A DNA stretch of 21,400 nt, taken from contig NZ_CAKVKB010000056.1 of NCBI RefSeq assembly GCF_934754915.1, positions 1 to 21,400 of the forward strand, written 5' to 3'. A program made the translations under genes and the position numbers. This stretch comes from an uncultured Clostridium sp. (GTDB lineage: Bacteria > Bacillota > Clostridia > Clostridiales > Clostridiaceae). A model generated the notes under the pieces. The model was not told the DNA's origin, did no database searches, and saw nothing but the letters and a program-made list of their open reading frames with translations. Positions 14,377-21,242 of this stretch are shown here, piece after piece. Position 1 is the stretch's first letter, and each line of letters starts with the position of its first letter.

Positions 14377-15690
14377 TTAACCTATACCACCATAAAAAAT
14401 TCCTAATACTATTATTATTACAGTAGCTGGAACAAATACATATCTTCCAAATTTGACAAACCATTCCCCAATCTTATACTTTGCACCTTCGTTAACTCCT
14501 GATATTATTTTGTCCTTATCTACCATATAATAAAACACATATGCTGTTATTACAGCTCCTAATGGAGATAAAACTATTGTAATAAAATCTGTAAATCCAT
14601 TAAATAAATTTTCATTTATGCTTAATGGAATTGAAACTATAAATCCAATTATAGCTACAATTATTGTTGTTTTCTTTCTATTCCAATCTGTTATTGAAAG
14701 AACAGATTCTACTGGACCTTCAAGAAGCGAAATAGAAGATGAAATTGCTGCAAATATTATGCTTAAAAAGAATATTGCACTTAATAAATTTCCAAAAGGC
14801 ATTGTTTGAAATATGCTTGGAATTGTTATAAACATCAATGATGGTCCTCCTACAGGACTTAACCCAAAAGCAAACACTGCTGGCATAATCATAAATGCTG
14901 CCATAATTGCTGATATTGTATCAAAAACAGCTGTACTTACTGCACATTTTGGCATATCAAAATTTTCACCCGCATAACTACCATAAATAACCATACCACA
15001 TCCAGTTATTGAAACTGTAAAAAACGCCTGTCCCATAGCCATTGCCCATGTTCTAGGAATCAAAAGATATTCCCATTGAGGTTTAAGCAGATATGTTATC
15101 CCTTCTGATGCTCCTGGAAGACTGAATGATTTTATCATCAATAAAATAAATATAATAAATAATAATGGAATTATTATTTTATTTATTTTCTCTATTCCCT
15201 TTGAAACACCTGCACTTACAATTATTAAAGTTATTATTACTGCAATAAAATGCCATCCAAGAGAACTGCTGCTAAATGCAAATTCACCAAAATATTCACC
15301 TGGATTTATATCAATTATCTTTCCTGTAATGCTTATATAAAAATATTTTAATACCCATCCAATTACAATTGTATAAAACATAAATATCCCTGCAAGTCCT
15401 ATTGTAGGAATAACTGATAATATTTTTCCTCCTTTCTTTTTCTTTTCTTCAAATACTTTCCTTATAGCTCCAAGAGAGCCTTGCTTATACATTCTTCCAA
15501 AACTCATTTCCGATATAAGCCCTATTACTCCAAGAACTAAAACAAAGAAAAAGTATGGTATTAAAAAAGCAGCTCCTCCATTCTCACCAAGCTTATATGG
15601 AAACATCCATATGTTGCCTAAACCTATAGCCGCACCAACACACGACATTATAAAGCCGATTCTGCTAGAAAACCCTTCTCTGCCAGCCAT
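14377..15690 (-). CDS. sodium-dependent amino acid/neurotransmitter-type symporter (NSS family)
   Basis: This 437-residue LeuT-fold transporter has about eleven helices. The N-terminal signature SCVGAAIGLGNIWMFPYKLG (residues 16-35) covers the unwound helix 1 that lines the substrate and sodium sites. GENGGAAFLIPYF continues it, and GQAFFTVSITGCGMVIYGSY corresponds to helix 6. Later helices carry FAAISSSISLLEGPVES, typical of helix 8. Members import amino acids or indole-like compounds with Na+. The length of about 440, with eleven rather than twelve helices, is usual in prokaryotes. AGGAGG lies eight bases upstream of the ATG. It appears monocistronic. The substrate cannot be assigned from sequence. 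Confidence 0.93.
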   Translation of the reverse strand: MAGREGFSSRIGFIMSCVGAAIGLGNIWMFPYKLGENGGAAFLIPYFFFVLVLGVIGLISEMSFGRMYKQGSLGAIRKVFEEKKKKGGKILSVIPTIGLAGIFMFYTIVIGWVLKYFYISITGKIIDINPGEYFGEFAFSSSSLGWHFIAVIITLIIVSAGVSKGIEKINKIIIPLLFIIFILLMIKSFSLPGASEGITYLLKPQWEYLLIPRTWAMAMGQAFFTVSITGCGMVIYGSYAGENFDMPKCAVSTAVFDTISAIMAAFMIMPAVFAFGLSPVGGPSLMFITIPSIFQTMPFGNLLSAIFFLSIIFAAISSSISLLEGPVESVLSITDWNRKKTTIIVAIIGFIVSIPLSINENLFNGFTDFITIVLSPLGAVITAYVFYYMVDKDKIISGVNEGAKYKIGEWFVKFGRYVFVPATVIIIVLGIFYGGIG

Positions 15691-16226
15691 TTTTTATTCC
15701 TCCTGATCTTCCATCCTTCATTTCTTCATATCCCAATTTTTAAGATATACCTTTTTCCTTCTATTCTTCTTCACTTTTAACCTTAATAAACATATGCATA
15801 TACTATTATCCTGATTACTATTTATATATTTCCAAATCATCAATTTAGAAACACTTTCTTTTATATAAGCATAACTCTTAAAAATTAATCGTTAACATGA
15901 ATTATTCATATAATAATACATTTTTTTTATATTTTCAACATTTTTTTAGTTAAAATTTATTTTATTTTAATAATTACTCTCAAATTTTAATTTTTTCATT
16001 TTATTCAATATATTTCTTATATAATATGCCATTAAATTCATATAATAAAAATCAAATCCATATCTTTTGATAATCTTTATCATTTACATAAACATTTATA
16101 CATGTTATCATAATAAAATGTATATTGTTTAATCAATCATATATATCATAAAATTAAAATTGCATTTAAAACTTATCTAGTACATGTAAAAGTACACAAT
16201 AAATCTTATAAAAATTTCACCATTTA
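15691..16226. other. AT-rich gene-free region
   Basis: Both strands are full of stops and no RNA gene, strong hairpin or repeat stands out. It must contain the promoter of the leftward NSS transporter gene, but the very high A+T content prevents a reliable choice among many TATAAT-like boxes. Confidence 0.5.
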
Positions 16227-16267
16227 TTGTATATTATTATTGTAAAAGATAATTTTCATGTGAAAAT
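16227..16267 (+). promoter_or_regulatory. possible promoter and operator of the Cys/His-rich protein gene
   Basis: TTGTAT (16227-16232) and TAATTT (16250-16255) are spaced by 17 bp. Overlapping the -10 is the palindrome ATTTTCA-TG-TGAAAAT (16252-16267, 7-bp arms), placed where a repressor would block transcription. Both signals are modest in such AT-rich DNA, and no regulator is identified. Confidence 0.35.
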
Positions 16268-16317
16268 CTTTTCAAAATACATGCATTTATTTGCATATGA
16301 ATTATAAGGAGTAAAAA

Positions 16318-16626
16318 ATGTCAGCATATTTAATTACATATTTTATCAGTGATACTTGTGGATGTGGTTGTAGTCATGATAATCATGAACATAATCATCA
16401 AGAGCCAAGTGAAGGGAAAATTATTGCAAAAATTAAATCTTTAGGATCATGGGGACATGTTATGCCTGAAGCTTATGTAATAAAAACAGATTTATCATCT
16501 GCTGAAATATTAAATGAATTAAAATCTGTCTCAAATGATGGAGATCTTTTATTTATATCTAAATTAGATAAGGATAATACAGAATGTTCAAATCCAGCTG
16601 TTACAGAATGGATAAAAAAACTTTAA
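16318..16626 (+). CDS. small protein of probable Cas2-like (ferredoxin-fold) family with Cys/His-rich metal-binding insertion
   Basis: This 102-residue protein starts at an ATG with AAGGAG six bases upstream. It starts with a hydrophobic strand (AYLITYFISD). An insertion of about 20 residues follows, containing CGCGCSHDNHEHNHQE (three Cys, four His, several acids), an obvious metal-binding stretch. The rest (KIIAKIKSLGSWGHVMPEAY, then VIKTDLSSAEILNELKS, DGDLLFISKL) matches in order and character the small Cas2-like or 'SinR-family' proteins found outside CRISPR loci. In those proteins a helix ending in W-x-H is followed by a strand, a helix and the strand LFI. No CRISPR array or other cas gene is present. 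The metal ATPase, CsoR and ZIP genes nearby suggest a role in metal sensing, storage or delivery. Fold assignment is by eye and moderate; the metal link is inference. Confidence 0.65.
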   Translation: MSAYLITYFISDTCGCGCSHDNHEHNHQEPSEGKIIAKIKSLGSWGHVMPEAYVIKTDLSSAEILNELKSVSNDGDLLFISKLDKDNTECSNPAVTEWIKKL

Positions 16627-16673
16627 TCTTTTAAAAAACATAAACAAAAATTCTAAAATATTTTTATAAAACA

Positions 16674-16766
16674 AGGCTGCAACATAAAGATTAAATTGTG
16701 CAATATCAAAAATTTCAGTGTTAAATACTACAAAATATTGCTACCATAATCATAATGAAGCAGCCT
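16674..16766. repeat. 93-bp segment bounded by AGGCTGC inverted repeats
   Basis: AGGCTGCAACATAAAG at the left end and AGGCTGCTTCATTATG read inward from the right end agree at 12 of 16 positions, including a perfect 7-bp terminal match. It lies in the untranslated gap downstream of both flanking genes. It could be a short miniature element or a long-range terminator stem for the leftward ATPase transcript; the minus strand continues TTGTTTTAT. Confidence 0.35.
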
Positions 16767-16840
16767 ATTAATATAATTCTATTATTCCAAATATAAGCTT
16801 AAAATTTAATCATCATGAATAATGAAAATAAATTTCCAAA

Positions 16841-17008
16841 TCAAAAAATTATTTTTAAAACCATAAACAGACAAACTATAAATCCAATCACAGAACATGT
16901 CCCATAAATTTTTCTAGACTCTATATCTGACTTTTCCTTAATATAATAATATAAACTTCCTCCAAATACACTTATTCCTACAAGTATTCCAATCATATTA
17001 AATATCAT
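16841..17008 (-). CDS. 55-residue two-helix membrane peptide coupled to the metal ATPase gene
   Basis: A short ORF starts inside the last codons of the P-type ATPase gene. The first ATG is at 17006-17008, with GGAGG ten bases upstream; a second in-frame ATG at 16994-16996 follows the ATPase stop after one base. The product begins MIFNMIGILVGISVFGGSLY and ends SVIGFIVCLFMVLKIIF. It has two membrane segments (about 4-22 and 38-55) joined by a charged loop of about 15 residues (YIKEKSDIESRKIYG), with Cys at 38 and 46. The overlap, ribosome binding site and sensible membrane topology argue for a real, translationally coupled gene. No family is recognised. It could be a small accessory or regulatory subunit of the ATPase, by analogy with known small membrane partners of P-type ATPases. 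Random hydrophobic ORFs are common in AT-rich DNA, hence moderate confidence. Confidence 0.55.
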   Translation of the reverse strand: MIFNMIGILVGISVFGGSLYYYIKEKSDIESRKIYGTCSVIGFIVCLFMVLKIIF

Positions 17009-18872
17009 ATTCCTTTGACCTCCATTTCAATAAAAACGCTGAATTTATAATAACTATAATTGAACCTGCATTATGAACCAACGCCCCAACAACTGGATTT
17101 AATACTCCTGTAATAGCAAGTATTATTGCTACAAAATTTAGTGCCATTGAAAATGTCATGTTTAACTTTATAGTATTAATCATTCTTTTTGACAAAGCTA
17201 ATAAATGAGGTATAGATGAAATATCATCCCTAACAAGTACTATATCTGCCGCATCAACTGCTATATCACTTCCTATTCCCCCCATTGCTATTCCTACTGT
17301 TGCTTTTCTTAATGCTGGTGCATCATTAATTCCATCTCCAACCATGCAAACATGCATATTTTGTTTTTCAAATTTATCAATAACCGTGAGTTTATCTTCT
17401 GGCATACATTCAGCTTTAAAATCATCAATACCTGACTGTGCAGCTATCTGACTTGCAGCAGATTTATTATCTCCAGTCAACAATACAGCTGAAACTCCAA
17501 TATTCTTTATTTTATCAATAACTTTTCTTGTATCATCACGCATAATATCTGCCAATGCAATAAAGCCTGCATATACACCTGATACAGCTATGTAAATTAC
17601 TGTACATCCTTTTTCAACATAAGCTCTTGTATCCTTATCATTAAATTCCTTAATATTGTTTTCATTCATAAAGTTTATATTTCCAGCTATTACTTCATTA
17701 CCATCAACCTGTGCTGATACACCTCTTCCAGGAATTATTTTAAATTCTGCAGGCTTGCCAGCTTTTTTCCCAGTATTTTCATAATAGCTTGCTGCTACTG
17801 CCTTTCCCAAAGGATGTTCACTCATAACTTCTGCTTCAGCTATTATCTCAAATAACCGATCATCACTATATTGTGGAAGACTGCTTTTTACATGTATGAC
17901 TCTTGGTTTTCCATATGTTAATGTTCCTGTTTTGTCAAAAGTTATTTTTTTTATTTGCGACAGCCTTTCTAAAGCATCACCTTCTCTTACAAGAATTCCA
18001 TGCTTAGTCACATTTCCTATTGCAGCCATAATTGCTGTAGGTGTTGCAAGCACTAGAGCACATGGACAAAATACAACAAGAATTGTAACAGCACGTATTA
18101 TCTGACCTGTTATTGCCCATGTCAAACCTGCTGCTGATAATGCAATAACTACTATCCATGTTGCCCATCTGTCTGCAATTCCTACTATTTTTGCCTTTCC
18201 TGCATCTGCTGATTGAACAAGTCTAATCATTCTCTGAAGCGAACTGTTTTCTCCTGCCATTGTCGCTTTCATTTCAAAAGCTCCAAATTGATTTACAGTT
18301 CCACTTTTCACTTCATCCCCCTCTGCCTTATCTACAGGCATTGATTCACCAGTCATAACTGATTGATCTATTGATGTCTGGCCTTTGATTATTATTCCAT
18401 CAGCAGGTATTGTTTCTCCTGGCAGAACTCTTATAATATTCCCTTTATTCACCTGTTCTGCAGAAATTATTTTTTCTTCATTATCTTCTACTATTCTTGC
18501 AGTTCTTGGAGTTAGATTAATTAATTTTTCAATTCCAGCATGAGCCTTTGCTACTGTTAAATCTTCAAGTAAAGCACCAAGCTGCATAATAAAAGCAACT
18601 TCACCTGCTGCAAAATTTTCACCAATAAATATTGATGCAATTAAGGCTATTGAAACTAGAACATCAGCTTTAATATCAAAGGCTGTAACAAGTCCAATAA
18701 TAACCTCTACAATAATTGGAACCCCACATAATATTATTGAAATCCATGCTGCATCAAACGGTAGTTCAACTGGATTAAATATGTTCATTCCAAGAGCTAT
18801 TGCAGATATAATAAGGCATGTAATATCCTTTTTGATTCCACCCCATTCTAAAATTTCTTCTAATTTTTCCAT
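16998..18872 (-). CDS. P1B-type heavy-metal-transporting ATPase without N-terminal metal-binding domain
   Basis: This 624-residue ion pump has every catalytic element: TGES at 174-177 (actuator), the CPC metal motif at 269-271 (FCPCALVLATPTA), DKTGT with phosphorylated Asp313, EHPLG with the P1B His-Pro pair at 353-354, TGDN and GDGINDAP from 512. It has no N-terminal HMA (GMTCxxC) domain and no His-rich tail. After the hinge, the last two helices contain MALNFVAIILAITG and ALVHNAGSIIVIINSAFLL. They lack the Tyr-Asn and Met-x-x-Ser-Ser of CopA and the conserved Asp of ZntA/CadA, so metal choice is unclear. AAGGAGG lies eight bases before the ATG, and a CsoR-type palindrome lies over the promoter, which suggests copper-responsive expression. 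A tiny membrane peptide gene overlaps its 3' end. Export from cytosol to outside is expected for this family. Confidence 0.95.
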   Translation of the reverse strand: MEKLEEILEWGGIKKDITCLIISAIALGMNIFNPVELPFDAAWISIILCGVPIIVEVIIGLVTAFDIKADVLVSIALIASIFIGENFAAGEVAFIMQLGALLEDLTVAKAHAGIEKLINLTPRTARIVEDNEEKIISAEQVNKGNIIRVLPGETIPADGIIIKGQTSIDQSVMTGESMPVDKAEGDEVKSGTVNQFGAFEMKATMAGENSSLQRMIRLVQSADAGKAKIVGIADRWATWIVVIALSAAGLTWAITGQIIRAVTILVVFCPCALVLATPTAIMAAIGNVTKHGILVREGDALERLSQIKKITFDKTGTLTYGKPRVIHVKSSLPQYSDDRLFEIIAEAEVMSEHPLGKAVAASYYENTGKKAGKPAEFKIIPGRGVSAQVDGNEVIAGNINFMNENNIKEFNDKDTRAYVEKGCTVIYIAVSGVYAGFIALADIMRDDTRKVIDKIKNIGVSAVLLTGDNKSAASQIAAQSGIDDFKAECMPEDKLTVIDKFEKQNMHVCMVGDGINDAPALRKATVGIAMGGIGSDIAVDAADIVLVRDDISSIPHLLALSKRMINTIKLNMTFSMALNFVAIILAITGVLNPVVGALVHNAGSIIVIINSAFLLKWRSKEYDI

Positions 18873-18888
18873 TTCTGTGCCTCCTTTT

Positions 18889-18906
18889 TATACCCATAGG
18901 GGTATA
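18889..18906. promoter_or_regulatory. CsoR-type operator
   Basis: TATACCCATAGGGGTATA has perfect 7-bp arms (TATACCC/GGGTATA) around a 4-nt centre, the form of Cu(I)-sensor CsoR operators (ATACCC...GGGTAT). It lies between the -10 box and the ribosome binding site of the ATPase gene, covering the expected transcription start. The csoR gene lies immediately upstream. Confidence 0.85.
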
Positions 18907-18911
18907 TGTAT

Positions 18912-18940
18912 ATTATGTGGCTAATGATAACATTTGTCAA
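18912..18940 (-). promoter_or_regulatory. promoter of the metal ATPase gene
   Basis: Minus strand TTGACA (18935-18940), 17-bp spacer, CATAAT (18912-18917). This is a near-consensus sigma-A promoter with the CsoR-type palindrome just downstream, so repressor binding would block initiation or clearance. Confidence 0.8.
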
Positions 18941-18945
18941 TAAAA

Positions 18946-18978
18946 AAATAAGCACCAGATCAAATCCAGTGCTTATTT
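18946..18978 (-). terminator. csoR terminator
   Basis: A 10-bp stem AAATAAGCAC/GTGCTTATTT encloses a 13-nt loop and is followed on the minus strand by TTTTATTG. Its T-run directly abuts the -35 box of the ATPase promoter, separating the two transcription units. Confidence 0.8.
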
Positions 18979-19070
18979 ACTATTTTCACAAACTATATAT
19001 TTATTATTTCAAAATACTACTTCACATAATCTTCTGTCTTAGCTGCATTCTCAAAATACTGTTAAACCAA

Positions 19071-19343
19071 CTATATATTAGCAAATCTTTCTACTGCCTT
19101 TGTGAATTTTTCAATTGTCTTATCAGCATCTCCATGTTCAATTCCATCACGAACACAATGTTTTATATGACCTTCTAAAACCACCTGTCCAACTCTATGC
19201 AGAGCTGACTTTGCTGCATTTATTTGAGATAACACATCTTCACATGGAATATCTTCATCTATCATTCTGTCAATTGCCTGTACCTGCCCTATAATCTTTT
19301 TCAATCTTCTGTGAAGATTATCTGCATCCATACATTGCTTCAT
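19071..19343 (-). CDS. csoR: copper-sensing repressor CsoR
   Basis: This all-helical DUF156/CsoR-FrmR family repressor has 90 residues from the preferred ATG. The ATG at 19343 has GGAGG nine bases upstream; a TTG two codons earlier would leave only three bases of spacing. The Cu(I)-binding Cys-His-Cys triad is complete: Cys34 in DIPCEDVL, and His59 and Cys63 in EGHIKHCV, at exactly the spacing of known CsoR proteins (x-His-x3-Cys). The N-terminal NLHRRLKKIIGQVQAIDRMI helix is the family's DNA-binding, positively charged face. It should release DNA on binding Cu(I) and derepress the downstream ATPase, whose promoter carries a matching operator. RcnR/FrmR-type ligands (N-terminal His or Pro-Cys-His) are not seen. 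Confidence 0.95.
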   Translation of the reverse strand: MKQCMDADNLHRRLKKIIGQVQAIDRMIDEDIPCEDVLSQINAAKSALHRVGQVVLEGHIKHCVRDGIEHGDADKTIEKFTKAVERFANI

Positions 19344-19409
19344 TATCAATTTCCTCCATATACCACAAATCTATATTTCATATAAATTTTTATCTTACTG
19401 TTATTTCTT

Positions 19410-19438
19410 ATTTTAATAATTATCATGGCTTTAGTCAA
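19410..19438 (-). promoter_or_regulatory. csoR: csoR promoter
   Basis: Minus strand TTGACT (19433-19438), 17-bp spacer, TAAAAT (19410-19415), about 65 bp before the csoR start. No copy of the TATACCC palindrome is visible here, so csoR may not repress itself. The rest of the gap up to zupT (19439-19692) is AT-rich with nothing recognisable. Confidence 0.65.
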
Positions 19439-19692
19439 ATTAATTGATTTATGAATATAAAGTATAATTAATAATATGCAATGAATACTTATTGTAAAAT
19501 AATTGAGAATTTTTCATATTGGTATAAATATAAAACTCAAAATATAGTATATCTTGAATGAATATAAATACTACATCTTAAACTAAATCATGTAAAATTA
19601 TAACTATAAAATATCCACAATCACTAAAAACTATACAAAAATATAAAAATTTCAAATATCATTTTGCTTCAAATAAACTTTTAAAGCATATA

Positions 19693-20472
19693 TTATGCCA
19701 TAAATATATGAGTAATAGGCATTATGCAGATTCCTAAAAATATTGACCATAAAGATAGCGTATTATACCCATATTCCCTTGAAGATGGGATTAACTCTTC
19801 AAAACATATATAAAGCATTATCCCCATAACAAAAGCAAAAATCAGACCTAATAAAAATTCACTTATAAAAGGTTTTAATATTAAATATGCTAAAACAGCT
19901 CCAACAGGCTCTGATAATCCTGAATAAAGCGTATATCTTAATGCCTTAAACCTATTTCCAGTAGAATAATATATAGGCATGGCTACTGCAATTCCTTCTG
20001 GAATGTTGTGCATTGCAATTGCAAGAGATATTGAAATTCCCATAACTGCATTCTGATAGCTTGACATAAATGTGGCAATGCCTTCTGGGAAATTATGTAG
20101 TGTTATAGCCACCATAGCAACAACACCAACTCTAAAAAGCCTGCCACTATCTGAATGGTTATTTGATATAATATGATTTTCATGTGGTATAAACTTATCT
20201 ATGAGCATCGCAAAAATAACTCCAGATAACATATACATCATCGTAAGAAGTACCCCATAAAGATTTCCATAATATTTTACCAGAGTTGTTTCTGCAAAAG
20301 GAAATAAATCAGTAAATGAAACACATATCATAACTCCTCCTGAAAATCCAAGAGAAAAAGTAATAGTCTTTCTGCTTTTCCTTTTCGATATAAATACTAT
20401 ACATGCACCAAGTATTGTAGAAATACCTGCTAAAAACGAAAGTAATAATGCAAATAATGCACTCTGCTCCAT
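19693..20472 (-). CDS. zupT: ZIP-family divalent metal transporter, ZupT type
   Basis: This 259-residue protein has eight predicted helices. The two metal-site helices carry the signature pairs HNFPEGIATF (126-135) and HNIPEGIAVAMP (155-166), and GLSEPVGAVLAY follows, as in ZupT. A short His-containing loop (HENHIISNNHSD, about 97-108) lies between helices 3 and 4. ZIP proteins move Zn2+, Fe2+, Mn2+ or similar ions into the cytosol. The length equals the usual ZupT size. The start has GGGGAGG five bases upstream. It lies upstream of csoR on the same strand but 340 bp away, and csoR has its own promoter, so it is probably a separate unit. Exact metal preference cannot be told. Confidence 0.93.
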   Translation of the reverse strand: MEQSALFALLLSFLAGISTILGACIVFISKRKSRKTITFSLGFSGGVMICVSFTDLFPFAETTLVKYYGNLYGVLLTMMYMLSGVIFAMLIDKFIPHENHIISNNHSDSGRLFRVGVVAMVAITLHNFPEGIATFMSSYQNAVMGISISLAIAMHNIPEGIAVAMPIYYSTGNRFKALRYTLYSGLSEPVGAVLAYLILKPFISEFLLGLIFAFVMGIMLYICFEELIPSSREYGYNTLSLWSIFLGICIMPITHIFMA

Positions 20473-20732
20473 AATTTCCTCCCCTAATATCTTGAATATA
20501 TTTCAATCAATAATCTGTATTTCATTTATCATGCTTTAATATATTTTTTAATGTTCAACTTGTTATATTATTTTCAATATGAATTAATGTTCTCCATCCA
20601 ATTTTGTTGAAACAGCTTTATAAATTAATCGAATTTTAATAATGAAATAACATTTATAATCTTTTATATATAATATTTATATTCTGAAATACACATTAAA
20701 TTACATAAAAATAAAATTGTGATTAAATAAAA

Positions 20733-20777
20733 ATATCCATTAAAACTCAAGCTTTAAGCAAGAATCTTAATGGATAT
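20733..20777 (-). terminator. AT-rich hairpin resembling a minus-strand terminator
   Basis: ATATCCATTAA (20733-20743) pairs perfectly with TTAATGGATAT (20767-20777) around a 23-nt loop. On the minus strand it is followed by TTTTTATTT. It lies 260 bp upstream of zupT with no visible minus-strand gene before it, so it may be a leader attenuator or the end of a lost gene. Confidence 0.45.
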
Positions 20778-20809
20778 ACCACAAAATATTAAAAAGGAGT
20801 TGTAATTTT

Positions 20810-20998
20810 ATGTGAATTCTATCACACAAGAGGAATGATAAATATAATCTAAAATACACCTCTAAAAAATTACTAACTACTATAAGTTTAACAGATTTAA
20901 AACTAAAAACAATACTATTTTTTAAATATTTAGAAAATTGTGATATATATGTTTCTATTAGTAATGGACAATTAACAATTAATTATAAAAATATTTAA
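20810..20998 (+). pseudogene. small ORF interrupted by a stop at codon 2
   Basis: AAAAAGGAG lies ten bases before an ATG (20810) that is followed at once by TGA (20813-20815). The same frame then stays open for 60 codons to TAA at 20996-20998. It reads ILSHKRNDKYNLKYTSKKLL, then TTISLTDLKLKTILFFKYLE and NCDIYVSISNGQLTINYKNI. The composition looks protein-like rather than random, and no other start codon is available. It is probably a recently inactivated gene for a protein of about 62 residues. Alternatives are a sequencing error, or use of the overlapping GTG (20812), which leads to a stop after eight codons. I do not recognise the family. Confidence 0.5.
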
Positions 20999-21082
20999 AA
21001 AATTCCTTTGATTGTTGAGGATGTTCATATTAGTATAAACATTAAAGTATAAATTTTTTATTTACAAATATTTTTTACAATG

Positions 21083-21111
21083 TTGACATAATAAGATAAT
21101 AATAGTATAAT
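21083..21111 (+). promoter_or_regulatory. consensus promoter of the tRNA gene
   Basis: A perfect TTGACA (21083-21088), 17-bp spacer and perfect TATAAT (21106-21111) lie 14 bp before the tRNA 5' end. This is the strongest promoter in the window, as expected for stable RNA. Confidence 0.92.
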
Positions 21112-21125
21112 TTAATTTGTTGCAT

Positions 21126-21200
21126 GGCCCATTGGTCAAGAGGTTAAGACGTCACCCTCTCACGGTGAAATCATGGGTTCGATTCCCGTATGGGTCACCA
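21126..21200 (+). tRNA. tRNA-Glu (anticodon CTC)
   Basis: The acceptor stem is GGCCCAT with ATGGGTC (one G-U pair). The D-arm is GGTCAAGAGGTTAAGAC, the anticodon stem TCACC/GGTGA with loop CTCTCAC, and the T-arm has loop TTCGATT. CCA is encoded. The anticodon is CTC, reading GAG. Overall it matches clostridial tRNA-Glu except for the more common TTC anticodon. Confidence 0.95.
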
Positions 21201-21210
21201 AGCCAGTAAA

Positions 21211-21242
21211 CATCAGCGTTTGAAGTAGTTCTTGCGTTGGTG
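21211..21242 (+). terminator. terminator of the tRNA gene
   Basis: CATCAGCG (21211-21218) pairs with CGTTGGTG (21235-21242), including two wobble pairs, and is followed by CTTTTCTTATTTT. It starts ten bases past the tRNA 3' end. Nothing recognisable lies between it and the window end. Confidence 0.7.

Noticed and set aside
16318..16626. CRISPR-associated Cas2
   Set aside because: No repeat array, cas1 or other cas gene is present, and the Cys/His insertion is not a feature of CRISPR Cas2; only a fold-level resemblance is claimed.
18979..19070. Short coding-like stretch after csoR on the minus strand (QYFENAAKTEDYVK)
   Set aside because: Only 14 codons between stops, with no start or ribosome binding site; likely chance or an unidentifiable relic.
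20309..20506. Minus-strand frame overlapping the start of zupT
   Set aside because: It lies in another frame over the conserved ZupT N-terminus and has no family resemblance; a shadow ORF.
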